Of a stretch of DNA of 64,000 bases, positions 1-7,520 are shown piece after piece. Positions within the stretch are counted from its first letter, which is position 1, and each line of letters opens with the position of its first letter. Both the position numbers and the translations under genes were made by a program. Source of the stretch: Fidelibacterota bacterium (GTDB lineage Bacteria > Pseudomonadota > Alphaproteobacteria > Rhodospirillales > Rhodospirillaceae); the NCBI GenBank assembly GCA_947475295.1, contig CANJLF010000001.1, forward strand, positions 143,623 to 207,622, read 5' to 3'. The notes below the pieces were generated by a model. The model ran no database searches. It was not told where the DNA came from and worked only from the letters and a program-made list of their open reading frames with translations.

Positions 1-62
1 CGGGCGCGAAAGCCGTGACGGCGTGCGCGGACGAGTTTGCTCGGCTGATAGGTGCGTTTCAC
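1..62 (-). CDS. rpmH: 50S ribosomal protein L34, N-terminal part (cut by left edge)
   Basis: Read leftward from a GTG at 62-60, the translation starts MKRTYQPSKLVRARRHGF, the invariant N-terminus of ribosomal protein L34, a small basic protein of the large subunit. A GGAG lies 8 bases before the GTG. The remaining half lies outside the window; in most bacteria rnpA and yidC would follow. The strong promoter just upstream (138-166) agrees with a ribosomal protein gene. Identification rests on the sequence itself and is close to certain although only 20 codons are visible. Confidence 0.95.
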   Translation of the reverse strand, partial: MKRTYQPSKLVRARRHGFRA

Positions 63-383
63 GTCACCAACTCCAGTAATTCAAAAAGGAAAACACTCCG
101 CCGCAATCGGGGAGCGCTCGGTTCGATTAGCGGGCGGTGTATAAGGGTGGGGGGTGGCAAAGTCAATGCTTCGCCCTTGCAAACCAGGTGAAAATCCGTG
201 CTTTTCAGCCGCTTAGCAAGGATTTGACGGCTCAAAACCGACCCCCCGCCCAAGTCCCTGAAAAACCACGTAAGAAACCCCGATTCGGGGTGTAGCCGCG
301 CCGGGACCCAGGGGTGCGTGCCGGGGGCGGGAAAGGGTACACTTCCAAAAGCCTTCCCTGAACCGTCCGGGCGTTGTTGTTCC
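63..383. other. intergenic region between divergent rpmH and histidine kinase genes
   Basis: About 320 bases without a convincing gene. It carries the rpmH promoter and, around 275-290, a short self-complementary run (ACCCCGA/TCGGGGT). The kinase reading frame is open from 318, so part of this region could be coding if translation begins upstream of 384. I saw no RNA gene here. Confidence 0.5.
138..166 (-). promoter_or_regulatory. sigma70-type promoter of rpmH
   Basis: On the minus strand a TTGACT (-35, 166-161) is followed after exactly 17 bases by TATACA (-10, 143-138). Both hexamers are 5/6 matches to consensus. The predicted start lies about 70 bases upstream of the rpmH GTG. This is one of the best promoter matches in the window and suits a ribosomal protein operon. 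Confidence 0.75.
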
Positions 384-1844
384 ATGGCCGATACCAGTAT
401 CCCAGCGCCCCCGCTTTCAGAGTCGAGCGCGCTGTCGTCCACCTCGTCCTCGGTTGCGCCGGCCGCCGGCGCTCCCCGGCGCGTGACCTCTAGCCTGTCG
501 GCGCGCCTGCTGATTCTGACGATTGCCTTCGCGATGATCGCCCAGGTCATCATCTTCGTGCCCAGTGTGGCCTATTTCCGGCTCACGTATCTCAACGACA
601 AACTCGCCACGGCGCATTTGGTTTTGACGGCGCTGGATGTGGCCGCCGAGAAAGCCGGCGAGATCGATCCGCTCTTGCGCGACAATCTCTTGTCCCAAGG
701 CCGGCTGCTCGGCATGTCGGTCAAGCGGCCCGGTCTGCACAAGCGCACCTTCGGGCCGGCAATTCCAGAACGTATTCCCTATGTCTACGATCTGCGCCGC
801 GCCACGTATTCAACTCTGATCGTCCATGCCTTGAGAACCATGCTGCGCCGGGACACTTACGCCGTCATGGTCATCGGCCCCAGTCCCTCCAATCCGGCGG
901 TGCTGGTGGAAGCGGTGTTCGACGAGCGGCCCTTGCGCAGCGAGATGTGGGCCTATGCCCGGCGCATCTTCATCATCAGCCTGTCCATTTCCTTCAGTAC
1001 CGCGATGCTGGTCTATGCCTCCATCCAGTGGCTGGCGGTCCGGCCCTTGCGCAGACTGACAGCGAGCATGACCGGCTTTCAGAACGCGCCGGAAGATCCG
1101 CGCAGCGTCATCCGGCCGTCGGCGCGCAACGACGAAGTCGGCATCGCCGAACAAACACTCGCAACCATGCAGCAGGAGCTGCGCACCGCGTTGTTGCAAA
1201 AGGAACGCCTGGCCGGCGTCGGCACGGCGGTCACCAAGATTTCCCATGACCTTAAAAATATTCTTGCCACCGCCATGCTGGAGTCCGAACGCCTGGAGGC
1301 TTTGCCAGACCCGGAAGTGAAGCGCCTGACCGCCGGGATGGTGCGTTCGGTGGATCGCGCCGTACAGCTGTCGGCTTCAACCTTGCGCTTCGCCAAGGAA
1401 GGCCTGCCCCTCGTGCGCAAACAGACGCTGCACGTGGCGCCGCTGTTGGCCGACCTCAAAGCGTCGATCCAGCCGATTCTAAAAACCAGCGTTATTCATA
1501 TTAAGGGCGGCACGGATACCGCCTTCGCCGGCGATCTTGATCTCTTGCATCGGGCCTTCGAGAATCTCCTGCGCAATGCCGACGAGGCCGGCGCGTCCCT
1601 GGTAGAGCTCGCCGCCCAGGAAGACGGCGGCTATCAGACCATTCATGTCACCGACAATGGCCCGGGCTTGGCGCCCAAAGCCCGCGACAATCTTTTTGTG
1701 CCTTTCGCCGGCTCGACGCGGGCCGGCGGGTTCGGCCTCGGACTGCCCATCGCGCGCGAACTGCTGCGGGCTCAGGGCGGCGATGTGACGCTGCTTGCGA
1801 CGTCGTCACAGGGCACGTGCTTTGTGGTGCGCCTTCCGTTATGA
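384..1844 (+). CDS. sensor histidine kinase (HAMP, HisKA, HATPase)
   Basis: A two-component sensor of about 486 residues in the inner membrane. Visible parts: a Ser/Ala-rich N-terminus, TM1 about 42-65, a periplasmic segment, TM2 about 195-217, a HAMP-like linker, the H-box SHDLKN with His288 as the phosphorylated residue, an N-box (LLRNADEAG), G1 (DNGPGL) and a G2 box (GFGLGLPIA) in the ATPase domain. No partner regulator is adjacent, so it is an orphan here. The frame is open from 318 and no clear ribosome site marks the start; 384 was chosen because it begins the Ser-rich leader before TM1. The signal it senses cannot be told from sequence. Confidence 0.88.
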   Translation: MADTSIPAPPLSESSALSSTSSSVAPAAGAPRRVTSSLSARLLILTIAFAMIAQVIIFVPSVAYFRLTYLNDKLATAHLVLTALDVAAEKAGEIDPLLRDNLLSQGRLLGMSVKRPGLHKRTFGPAIPERIPYVYDLRRATYSTLIVHALRTMLRRDTYAVMVIGPSPSNPAVLVEAVFDERPLRSEMWAYARRIFIISLSISFSTAMLVYASIQWLAVRPLRRLTASMTGFQNAPEDPRSVIRPSARNDEVGIAEQTLATMQQELRTALLQKERLAGVGTAVTKISHDLKNILATAMLESERLEALPDPEVKRLTAGMVRSVDRAVQLSASTLRFAKEGLPLVRKQTLHVAPLLADLKASIQPILKTSVIHIKGGTDTAFAGDLDLLHRAFENLLRNADEAGASLVELAAQEDGGYQTIHVTDNGPGLAPKARDNLFVPFAGSTRAGGFGLGLPIARELLRAQGGDVTLLATSSQGTCFVVRLPL

Positions 1845-1884
1845 CGTCGCTCCGATGTGAAGATTTGTATCGACGGAGCCCGGC

Positions 1885-1968
1885 GTGAGTACTTCCGAAA
1901 TCCTGGGTATGGTCTTGCTGGTGGCGGCGATCGCCGCAGTTATGTGGTATTACCGCGCGCGCGATTGA
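1885..1968 (+). CDS. possible 27-residue single-span membrane protein
   Basis: A GTG-started ORF with GGAG six bases upstream encodes a peptide beginning MSTSEILGMVLL, which is one hydrophobic helix followed by WYYRARD, a typical positive-inside end. It sits between the histidine kinase and panB on the same strand. No family is recognised. The hydrophobic profile and ribosome site argue for a real small protein, but 27 codons can occur by chance. Confidence 0.4.
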   Translation: MSTSEILGMVLLVAAIAAVMWYYRARD

Positions 1969-2035
1969 AGCCGCTCTTATCCAAGTCCTAAAAATAGGCT
2001 AAACACGTCGTTAAACAATTTTCGCGAGGACACGC

Positions 2036-2926
2036 GTGAGCACGGTACCGCAGAACTCCAAAATGAAGCCGGCGCGCCTGACGATCCGCGATCTTTCGGC
2101 ACGCAAGGTCTCGGCGGGTGCTGCGCCCATGGTCTGGCTGACGGCCTATTCGGCGCCGACGGCGCGCGCCATGGATCCCCATGTCGACGTCATCCTGGTA
2201 GGCGACTCCTTGGGCATGACCGTCTATGGCATGGACTCAACACTCACGGTCACCCTCGACATGATGATCGCCCATGGTCAGGCGGTGGTGCGCGCGTCGG
2301 AGAACGCCTGTGTGATTGTCGACATGCCTTTCGGTTCCTATCAAGCCTCGCCGGTGGATGCTTATAAGTCCGCCGCGCGGGTCATGGCCGAAACCGGCTG
2401 CGCGGCCGTGAAGATGGAAGGCGGCGCCGAGATGGCCGAGACCATACGCTTTTTGCTGGAGCGCGGCATTCCGGTGGTTGGCCATGTGGGCTTGACGCCG
2501 CAGTCGGTGAATCGCTTCGGCGGCTATCGCGCGCAAGGGCGCACCACCGTCGAGGCCAAGAAAATTATGGCCGATGCAAAAGCCGTGGCGGACGCCGGAG
2601 CTTTCGCCGTGGTGATCGAAAAGACGTTGGAGCCTTTGGCGCGCGCCATCACCGCCGCGCTGCCCGTGCCGACCATCGGCATCGGCGCGTCGCCGGCCTG
2701 CGACGGACAGGTGCTGGTTGTCGACGACGTGATCGGCGTCTTCGATCTGTTCAAGCCCAAGTTCGTCAAACGCTATGCCGAAGTCGGCGCCGCCATGAGA
2801 AAGGCTGTCGCGGCCTATGCCGCCGAAGTGCGCGCAGGGACTTTCCCGACTTTGGAGCATTGCTTTACTGATTCGCCGAAAAAGCCCGTGTCCAAAAAAG
2901 CCGCTAAGAAGCCCTCACGCAAATAA
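2036..2926 (+). CDS. panB: 3-methyl-2-oxobutanoate hydroxymethyltransferase
   Basis: First step of pantothenate (vitamin B5/CoA) synthesis: transfers a hydroxymethyl group from 5,10-methylene-THF to 2-oxoisovalerate, giving ketopantoate; cytosolic TIM-barrel enzyme. Family signatures are present: VGDSLGM with the metal-binding Asp, the VKMEGG strand, GHVGLTPQ, the VIEKTLE segment holding the catalytic Glu, and [15 protein letters not shown]. The start is a GTG at 2036 with GAGGA six bases upstream. At 296 residues it is slightly long because of a Lys-rich tail ([11 protein letters not shown]). panC begins 8 bases after its stop, so the two form an operon. Confidence 0.96.
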   Translation: MSTVPQNSKMKPARLTIRDLSARKVSAGAAPMVWLTAYSAPTARAMDPHVDVILVGDSLGMTVYGMDSTLTVTLDMMIAHGQAVVRASENACVIVDMPFGSYQASPVDAYKSAARVMAETGCAAVKMEGGAEMAETIRFLLERGIPVVGHVGLTPQSVNRFGGYRAQGRTTVEAKKIMADAKAVADAGAFAVVIEKTLEPLARAITAALPVPTIGIGASPACDGQVLVVDDVIGVFDLFKPKFVKRYAEVGAAMRKAVAAYAAEVRAGTFPTLEHCFTDSPKKPVSKKAAKKPSRK

Positions 2927-2934
2927 GTTCCCTC

Positions 2935-3792
2935 ATGCCGTCTCCTTATGCTGGTGCTCTGGTTGCCGTTCGCGATGTCGAAAGCCTGCGCCGCCGCGTG
3001 CAGGCGTGGCGCCGCGAGGGCCGCTCCGTCGCCCTGGTGCCGACCATGGGCGCCTTGCACAAAGGTCATTTAACGCTCATGGACCGAGCCCAGAAAATGG
3101 CCGACCGCGTGGTGGCGACGATCTTCGTCAACCCGAAGCAGTTTGGACCGAACGAGGATTTCAAAAGCTATCCGCGTCCCGAACACGACGACTTCGAACT
3201 GTTGAACACCGCCGGCGTGCATTTGCTGTTCGCGCCCGATGTAGCGGCCATGTACCCAAACGGCTTTGCCACAAATGTGCGCGTCTCGGGCTTAAGTGAT
3301 GTGCTCGACGGCGCCCACCGGCCCGGCCACTTTGACGGTGTGGCAACCGTCGTCACCAAGCTTTTGCTGCAAACCCTTCCCGACATCGCCTTGTTCGGCG
3401 AGAAGGACTATCAGCAGCTCGCGATCATCAAGCGCTTGGTCGCCGATCTGAATATTCCGGTCGACATCATCGGTGTGCCGACGGTGCGCGATGCCGACGG
3501 TCTAGCGCTATCGTCGCGCAACGCCTATCTCACCCCTGCCGAACGCGCGCAAGCGCCAAAGCTCTATGCGGTCCTCACCGCGGCGGCCGCCGCTATCGTT
3601 GCGGGCGGCGACATCGCACAAGCTTTGGCGACGGCGCAGGATGAGATTCTGAACGCGGGCTTTTCGAATGTGGATTATGTCGAGGCGCGCCACGGCGAAA
3701 CCTTGCAGCCGCTTAAAGCCGGCGAGCAGGGGCGCATTCTCGCAGCGGCCCAGCTGGGCCGTGCCCGCCTGATCGATAACGTCGCGATTTAA
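2935..3792 (+). CDS. panC: pantoate-beta-alanine ligase
   Basis: Condenses pantoate and beta-alanine with ATP to make pantothenate, working directly after PanB and ketopantoate reductase (not in the window). The HIGH-like ATP motif HKGHL (about 42-46), preceded by VPTMGAL, the IFVNPKQF strand, GEKDYQQL and the KMSKS-equivalent LSSRNAYL are all visible. Length (285) is normal. Its 3' end faces the leftward lipoprotein gene with only 15 bases between, and no terminator hairpin was seen. Confidence 0.97.
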   Translation: MPSPYAGALVAVRDVESLRRRVQAWRREGRSVALVPTMGALHKGHLTLMDRAQKMADRVVATIFVNPKQFGPNEDFKSYPRPEHDDFELLNTAGVHLLFAPDVAAMYPNGFATNVRVSGLSDVLDGAHRPGHFDGVATVVTKLLLQTLPDIALFGEKDYQQLAIIKRLVADLNIPVDIIGVPTVRDADGLALSSRNAYLTPAERAQAPKLYAVLTAAAAAIVAGGDIAQALATAQDEILNAGFSNVDYVEARHGETLQPLKAGEQGRILAAAQLGRARLIDNVAI

Positions 3793-3807
3793 GAAAGCTA
3801 GGACGCC

Positions 3808-4877
3808 TTAGTGCACGTAGATGTGCACTTCCGGCGTGCTGGCGGCGGAGCTGGCCATGGTCGCCATGGCGACGCGTTCCGCCGGCAGGCCCATGTTGGT
3901 CATGGACTTGAACACGGCATCGGCGTCGCGCCGGGCGACCGCTTGCGCACCTTCATTGGGCGACACCGCCACCAAATCGAAGGTCGCATCGGGACGGCGT
4001 TCCAGCGCGCGGCTCAGCGCCTGATACAAGGCCGGCTCATAAGCCACGTCGGCTTTGTCGAAGCGGATCACGACCAGCGGCTTCTTATCGGCGAAGGACG
4101 CCGGCGTCACGGAGGTGACGGGGCGCGTCGCGACCGGCGTTGCGCGGCGCGTGGCCGTCGCAAAAGACTGCCCGGTGTTGATGTCGCTGGCGAGCTGCAC
4201 CAGCGAGGTGCGCTCCGAGGTGACGTACTGCGCCTGACGATTGATTTCGTTATTGAGGCTCAGCAGCGCGCGGTCGATGACGATGGCGTTCTGGTTGACC
4301 TCGTCCTCCAGCAGGCGAAGCTGGCGATGATCTTCTTCCAAGGCGCCCGAGAGGCTGTAGGCCGCGCGGATGTTTTCCAAAAGGAACGACGATGTGCCGG
4401 CATCGCCCGAAACCTGGGCGGAGAGCTGGTTCAAGGTGCCGATGTCGGAATCAATTTGCGTGAGCTGGGTCTGCGCCTGGCTCCACTGGGCCAACAGTTC
4501 CGGATTGCCCGGCGTTGAGCCCATCTGCAGGCGCGAACGGATCGAGCCCACCAGCGTGTGATACGAATTCACGTTAGCGACGGTCTGGTTGCGAATCGTT
4601 TCAAGCTGTGCGCTGCGGGTTTGTGTGTTGGTCTTGAGTTTCTCGAAGTCGGCGCGCAGCTGTGTGGCCTTTTGGCCCACGGCGGTGGGGCCGAATTTGC
4701 TGGTCGTCGCGGACAGGGGCGCCGATTGCACCTCGGCGGCGATAGCGCCGGACGGGCTCGTGGGTGCTCCAGGTCGAGCATGCGCTGAGCGCAAGAACCA
4801 GGGCGGCGATGGCCAAATGCTTTGGACATGCTGATCTATTTGCTGCGCCGCGGCCGCCGAAAACGCTGTCCCTCATA
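3808..4877 (-). CDS. coiled-coil lipoprotein-like protein, apparently frameshifted
   Basis: The main frame (4794 to 3808) encodes about 320 residues: a long helical, Gln/Ser-rich segment likely to form coiled coil, a linker rich in Thr/Pro, and a C-terminal alpha/beta domain (VVIRFDKADV ... PEVHIYVH) reminiscent of OmpA-like or related periplasmic domains. That frame lacks a sensible N-terminus. A different frame immediately upstream (starts at 4877 or 4892) encodes HLAIAALVLALSAC, a textbook lipoprotein signal with lipobox LSAC at about 4780. Joining them needs a single +1 shift between about 4775 and 4755. I annotate the two parts as one gene; function is unknown. The shift may be a sequencing error or a real mutation. 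Confidence 0.65.
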
Positions 4878-4892
4878 GCTTGAGTTTCCATG

Positions 4893-5291
4893 CGTTCGCC
4901 TTGTCCCCGGAATTGCTTGGACAGCCCCTGTACCTGCATCCTTACACTCACATTCCCACTACCGGTCTGGTCGATGCTGTCGCGCCGCCGTTGTTCCGGT
5001 CTGCCCCGAAAACAATCTTTAGAAAACGCCCCCAAAGGCTTGGCGATGCTCCAAAATTTAGGAACACCCCACTCTCGGAGCGACTTTACTCAATGGTTTC
5101 CTCCAGAACAAGCCGCCAGAAGACCAAGATCGGCCTCTAGGGCCAAGGATTCCCAATTGTTTTCCTTGCATCGCCCGGGCGATCTTAGTATCCCAGGCCA
5201 CCCCGCGCACCGGGAAATGGCGGTTTCATGCCGCTTTTGCCGGTTTCGGGTTACCTCACGGGTGGTTTTGAGTTTGAAAACCGCCCCGCAC
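4893..5291. other. non-coding stretch before tRNA-Arg
   Basis: About 400 bases with no convincing gene. A potential reading frame on the plus strand runs through the tRNA and is an artefact. Just before the tRNA (about 5263-5287) lies an imperfect hairpin, GGTGGTTTT/AAAACCGCC with one G-U pair. It has no T tract, so I do not call it a terminator. The tRNA promoter must lie here, but no convincing -35/-10 pair was found. Confidence 0.5.
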
Positions 5292-5368
5292 GCGCCCGTA
5301 GCTCAATTGGATAGAGCATCTGACTACGGATCAGAAGGTTAGGAGTTCGAGTCTCTTCGGGCGCGCCA
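5292..5368 (+). tRNA. tRNA-Arg, anticodon ACG
   Basis: A 77-base gene with the full cloverleaf: acceptor GCGCCCG (5292-5298) paired with CGGGCGC (5358-5364), D-arm GCTC..GAGC, anticodon stem TCTGA/TCAGA with loop CTACGGA giving anticodon ACG (read as ICG), T-arm AGGAG TTCGAGT CTCTT, discriminator G, and encoded CCA (5366-5368). It decodes CGN arginine codons. Confidence 0.97.
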
Positions 5369-5551
5369 TTTCTTCCAAGCTGTTAGACTTCCAAGGTGGG
5401 ACGGCAAGGTCGCCGTTCCGGCCACTTGGGGAACGGCCTTGCGGCAGGATGTTATCGAGAAGATCGCCTCATCACCCGGCTCATTTGGCGGCTGATGCCG
5501 CTGCCGGCCTTGATGTTCTTGGACCCACCACACAGCGGAGAATGAGAACCC
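5369..5551. other. intergenic region with inverted repeat after tRNA-Arg
   Basis: Contains GCCGTTCC (5412-5419) and GGAACGGC (5430-5437), a perfect 8-base inverted repeat with a 10-base loop. It lies 44 bases downstream of the tRNA and could help end or process its transcript, but no T run follows. The rest holds the leader of the M20 peptidase gene. Confidence 0.4.
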
Positions 5552-6844
5552 ATGCGCAATTCCTTACGCCTTTCAGCATCTCTGCTCGCTTTGAGCCTGA
5601 CTTTTATCGGGGTGCGAGCGGTCGAGGCGGCTCCCGCCGATGTGAAGCGGGTTGTGGCTAGCCCCGCCTTCAAGGCGGCGACGGCCACGCTCGACAAAAA
5701 CTATGACCAATATGTTGCCGAGGGCATCAAGCTGACCGAGATCCCCGCGCCGCCCTTCAAGGAGGCCGTGCGCGCCCGGGAGTTCGAGCGGATGCTGAAG
5801 GAGGTCGGCTTGACCGACGTCAAAACCGACGCCGAAGGCAATGTGCATGGCTTTCGCAAGGGCACCCATCCCGACGGCAAATTTGTGCTGGTTGCGGCAC
5901 ACCTGGACACGGTGTTTCCGGAAGGTACCGACGTAAAGGTCAAGAAACAGGGCACCCGGTTGAATGCGCCCGGCATCGGCGACGACACCTTTAGCCTCGC
6001 GGCCTTGCTCGGCTTCATCCGCGCCATGGACGCGGCCGGCATCAAGACCCGCGACGACATCATGTTCATGGGCAACGTCGGCGAGGAAGGCGAAGGCGAT
6101 CTGCGCGGCGTGCGCTACATGTTCACCAAGAGCGAATACAAGGACAAAATCAAAAGCTTCTTCTCGGTTGAGGCCGGCGGCGTCGAGGGCATCACCAACG
6201 GCGCCGTTGGTTCACGCCGCTACCGCGTCACCTTCAGCGGTCCCGGCGGCCATAGCTACGGCGCCTTCGGCCTCGTCAATCCGATGTATGCCCTGGGTCA
6301 GGCCGCGGCCGAGTTCTCGCATACGGAAGTTCCGGAAAAGCCCAAGACCACCTTCGGCATCGGCGTCATCGGCGGCGGCACCTCGGTCAATTCCATCCCG
6401 CTCAGCGTGTGGATGGACATCGATATGCGCTCTGAATCGCCGGCCGAGCTCACGAAGGTCGAGGAACGCATGTTCAAGATTATGAAGGCTTCGGCGGAGA
6501 CGGAAAACACGGCGCGTTCCACCAAGGAAGGTAAGATCACCGTCGACATCAAAAAGATCGGCGACCGTCCCGCCGGCGAAACCAGTGAAAAGTCCGACCT
6601 GGTGCAAACCGCGGCGGCGGCGATTACGGCGGGTGGCTATAAAGTCGGCTACGGCTATAGCTCCACCGACTCGAATATCCCCATGAGCCTGGGTATTCCG
6701 GCCATCACCATCGGCAAGGGCGCCCCCGGAAAGGGCGGCCGGGCCCATTCGCTCGACGAATGGATCGATGTCGAGAAGGGCCCGCAGATTAAGGCCATGA
6801 GCACTAGTCTGAGCATCATTCTCGCTGTCGCGGGCATGGAATAA
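5552..6844 (+). CDS. secreted M20-family metallopeptidase
   Basis: Zinc aminopeptidase/carboxypeptidase-type enzyme (430 residues) with an N-terminal signal peptide (LSASLLALSLTFIGVRAVEA), so it acts in the periplasm or outside. The M20 metal set is complete: H117 and D119 in AAHLDT, D144 in GIGDDT, the catalytic/metal pair E178-E179 in GNVGEEGEG, E207 in SVEAGG and a late His in AHSLDEW. The GPGGHSYGAFG segment marks the inserted dimerisation domain. Substrate is not predictable beyond peptides or acyl-amino acids. It stands alone, between the tRNA and the CHRD gene. Confidence 0.88.
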   Translation: MRNSLRLSASLLALSLTFIGVRAVEAAPADVKRVVASPAFKAATATLDKNYDQYVAEGIKLTEIPAPPFKEAVRAREFERMLKEVGLTDVKTDAEGNVHGFRKGTHPDGKFVLVAAHLDTVFPEGTDVKVKKQGTRLNAPGIGDDTFSLAALLGFIRAMDAAGIKTRDDIMFMGNVGEEGEGDLRGVRYMFTKSEYKDKIKSFFSVEAGGVEGITNGAVGSRRYRVTFSGPGGHSYGAFGLVNPMYALGQAAAEFSHTEVPEKPKTTFGIGVIGGGTSVNSIPLSVWMDIDMRSESPAELTKVEERMFKIMKASAETENTARSTKEGKITVDIKKIGDRPAGETSEKSDLVQTAAAAITAGGYKVGYGYSSTDSNIPMSLGIPAITIGKGAPGKGGRAHSLDEWIDVEKGPQIKAMSTSLSIILAVAGME

Positions 6845-6976
6845 GGCCTCTAAAACCGGCCCGAAACCGCCTGGACAGCCGAAAAATAGGGACTATCCTT
6901 GCGCGCCCTACGCTTTCGGGCCGGCCACGACCAAAGGCCGTTTGAACTTAATGAACCACTCCAGGGAGAGAATCGC

Positions 6977-7414
6977 ATGACGAGGATTATTCGCATTGCC
7001 GTCGGCTCACTGATCGCCGCCGGATTGGCTTTCGCCAGCGCCAGCGCGGCGGAGCATAAATTGAAAGCGACTTTGAACTCCGCTTCGGAAGTTCCGGCGA
7101 ACACCAGCACCGGCAAAGGCACGGCTGAAATCACCGTGAACGATGCGACCAAGGAAGTCACCTGGACGGTGACTTTCGAAGGCCTCACCGGCGACGCTAC
7201 CGCGGCGCATATCCATGGTCCGGCGGCTGCCGGCACCAATGCTGGCGTGGTCCAGGCGCTCGGGACGCCGGGCGCGGGTGTGAAAAGCCCGTTGACCGGC
7301 AAGGCCACGCTGGACGACGCGAAGATCGCCGACATCTTGGGCGGCCGCACTTACGTCAATGTCCACACCGTCGCCAACAAGGGCGGCGAAATCCGCGGCC
7401 AATTGGCTAAGTAA
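6977..7414 (+). CDS. secreted CHRD-domain protein
   Basis: A 145-residue protein with a signal peptide (MTRIIRIAVGSLIAAG...ASAAE) followed by one CHRD domain, a beta-rich fold first defined in chordin and common in bacterial secreted proteins. Typical parts are LNSASEVPANTSTGKGTAE, a TWTVTFEGL strand, AHIHGPAAAG and a final GGEIRGQL. The start at 6977 has AGGGAGAG close upstream; the frame extends further up but without a signal peptide. Role unknown. A strong terminator follows. Confidence 0.88.
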   Translation: MTRIIRIAVGSLIAAGLAFASASAAEHKLKATLNSASEVPANTSTGKGTAEITVNDATKEVTWTVTFEGLTGDATAAHIHGPAAAGTNAGVVQALGTPGAGVKSPLTGKATLDDAKIADILGGRTYVNVHTVANKGGEIRGQLAK

Positions 7415-7438
7415 GCGACGCTTCATCGATTAGAGCGG

Positions 7439-7471
7439 AAGGCCGGACTTAAAGTCCGGCCTTCTTTTTTT
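7439..7471 (+). terminator. Rho-independent terminator after the CHRD gene
   Basis: AAGGCCGGACTT (7439-7450) and AAGTCCGGCCTT (7452-7463) are perfectly complementary, giving a GC-rich stem with a small loop, and are followed by CTTTTTTT to 7471. This is the clearest intrinsic terminator in the window and isolates the CHRD transcript from the ABC exporter. Confidence 0.93.
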
Positions 7472-7520
7472 ACCTATAGAGACTCTTGCGCCCTGGCGGC
7501 TTCCGTCGTCACACTTGGCT

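Noticed and set aside
4569..4829. Minus-strand frame starting MSKAFGHRRPGS
   Set aside because: Third frame over the same region; joining it to the lipobox and body frames would require two separate shifts, and the rest is Arg/Pro-rich noise.
3808..4892. Programmed frameshift in the lipoprotein gene
   Set aside because: I saw no slippery run with a following stem-loop at the junction; a mutation or sequence error is the simpler reading.
4890..5342. Plus-strand frame of about 150 residues ending VAQLDRASDYGSEG
   Set aside because: The tail is the well-known false translation of a tRNA-Arg gene; the frame runs through the cloverleaf at 5292-5368 and shows no protein-like features before it.
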